This document shows, in pieces, positions 5,063 to 5,506 of a DNA stretch of 5,506 bases (positions are counted from its first letter, which is position 1; each line of letters starts with the position of its first letter). The DNA comes from DATLWR01 sp035576205. Its GTDB lineage: Bacteria > Pseudomonadota > Zetaproteobacteria > Mariprofundales > Mariprofundaceae. The stretch is taken from NCBI GenBank assembly GCA_035576205.1, contig DATLWR010000148.1, positions 1 through 5,506 of the forward strand, read 5' to 3'. A program made the position numbers and the translations under genes. The notes under the pieces are model-generated. The model was not told the origin of the DNA, did not search any database, and worked only from the letters and a program-made list of their open reading frames with translations.

Positions 5063-5506
5063 CAGTGGGCAGATTCCGGAGGGAATGGTGAAGGGTTGCC
5101 GGACGATCCCTGCCGGCAGTCATGGCATAGCGGGCAGTCAGTGCAGAGCGGTTTGACGCGGCAGAAACGCTTGGCGTGCTCGACGATCAGGGCGTGGTAC
5201 TCCTGAAAGGTTTCGGTCTCCGGTTCCAGCTTCTCCTCGAACCACTGCTGCACCGCGTGGTAGGTCGCGGTCTCGTCCAGGAGTCCCAGGCGGCCGAAGA
5301 TGCGCTTCGTGTAGGCATCGACGACGAAGATCGGCAGGTGCAAGGCGTAGAGCAGGATCGAATCGGCGGTCTCAGGTCCCACGCCTTTCAGTGCCAGCAA
5401 CTCGTGGCGTAGTTCCTTGAGCGATCGCTTTGCCAGTCCGGCTTCGCCACCGTGTGCCAGGTAGAAAGCGCAGAGAATCTGCAGGCGCTCGGCCTTCTGG
5501 CGAAAG
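5059..5506 (-). CDS. Endonuclease III-like HhH-GPD DNA glycosylase, 5' partial
   Basis: A base-excision repair glycosylase related to endonuclease III and to the MagIII-type 3-methyladenine glycosylases; it would remove damaged bases. The frame is open from the right edge: FRQKAERLQILCAFYLAHGG is encoded at 5446-5505 and continues into the helix-hairpin-helix LLALKGVGPETADSILLYAL (5341-5400). The conserved catalytic Asp follows in FVVDAYTKRIFGRLG. The position of the catalytic Lys of endonuclease III (GVGRKTAN) is Glu here (GVGPETAD), as expected for a glycosylase without lyase activity. The cluster-binding loop CRVKPLCTDCPLCHDC gives C-x5-C-x2-C-x5-C with one extra Cys, consistent with a 4Fe-4S cluster. 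A short Pro/Ser-rich tail ends at the TAG read from 5061 to 5059. The N-terminal part, perhaps 70-80 residues, is outside the window. The family is confident; the substrate is inferred. Confidence 0.92.
   Translation of the reverse strand, partial: FRQKAERLQILCAFYLAHGGEAGLAKRSLKELRHELLALKGVGPETADSILLYALHLPIFVVDAYTKRIFGRLGLLDETATYHAVQQWFEEKLEPETETFQEYHALIVEHAKRFCRVKPLCTDCPLCHDCRQGSSGNPSPFPPESAHC

Noticed and set aside
5097..5118. Inverted repeat TGCCGG / CCGGCA considered as a terminator for the cassette
   Set aside because: A six-base stem with a ten-base loop and no following T-run, lying inside the glycosylase coding region.

Overview
The window looks like chromosomal DNA from a GC-rich Gram-negative bacterium, most likely a gammaproteobacterium. 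The basis is the overall character of the UvrC, DUF486 and ABC-2 permease proteins, plus two genes whose products carry export signals. No rRNA, tRNA, IS element or CRISPR array is visible, so the lineage call is an inference from protein character only.

Layout. (1) Positions 2-1036, + strand: the 3' part of an ABC-2 type transporter permease of the YhhJ/YbhR/YbhS kind; its first codons lie before the window. (2) Positions 1051-1410, - strand: a small four-helix membrane protein of the DUF486 family, convergent with the permease. (3) Positions 1495-3297, - strand: a full-length 600-residue UvrC, the nuclease subunit of nucleotide excision repair, with all its domains and catalytic residues. 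(4) Positions 3414-5062, + strand: a two-gene cassette. The first gene encodes an exported 405-residue protein with a glutamine-amidotransferase-like fold followed by a tail of five and a half 16-residue repeats. The second encodes a 128-residue exported protein of no family I recognise. (5) Positions 5059-5506, - strand: the 3' part of an endonuclease III-like HhH-GPD DNA glycosylase with an iron-sulfur cluster motif, running off the right edge.

How the parts relate. The two ends and the uvrC/DUF486 block are ordinary housekeeping or accessory genes. The cassette between the two DNA-repair genes stands out. It lies on the opposite strand to both neighbours and its base composition is visibly lower in GC (hand-counted 60-base lines give about 43-60% against about 63-77% in uvrC and the glycosylase). 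Both of its products carry signal peptides, and its last stop codon is shared, through a palindromic CTAG, with the convergent glycosylase gene. The reading offered here is an acquired or fast-evolving two-gene unit acting in the periplasm or at the cell surface; its biochemical role cannot be read from sequence. This is the only part of the window that might be a little-described system.
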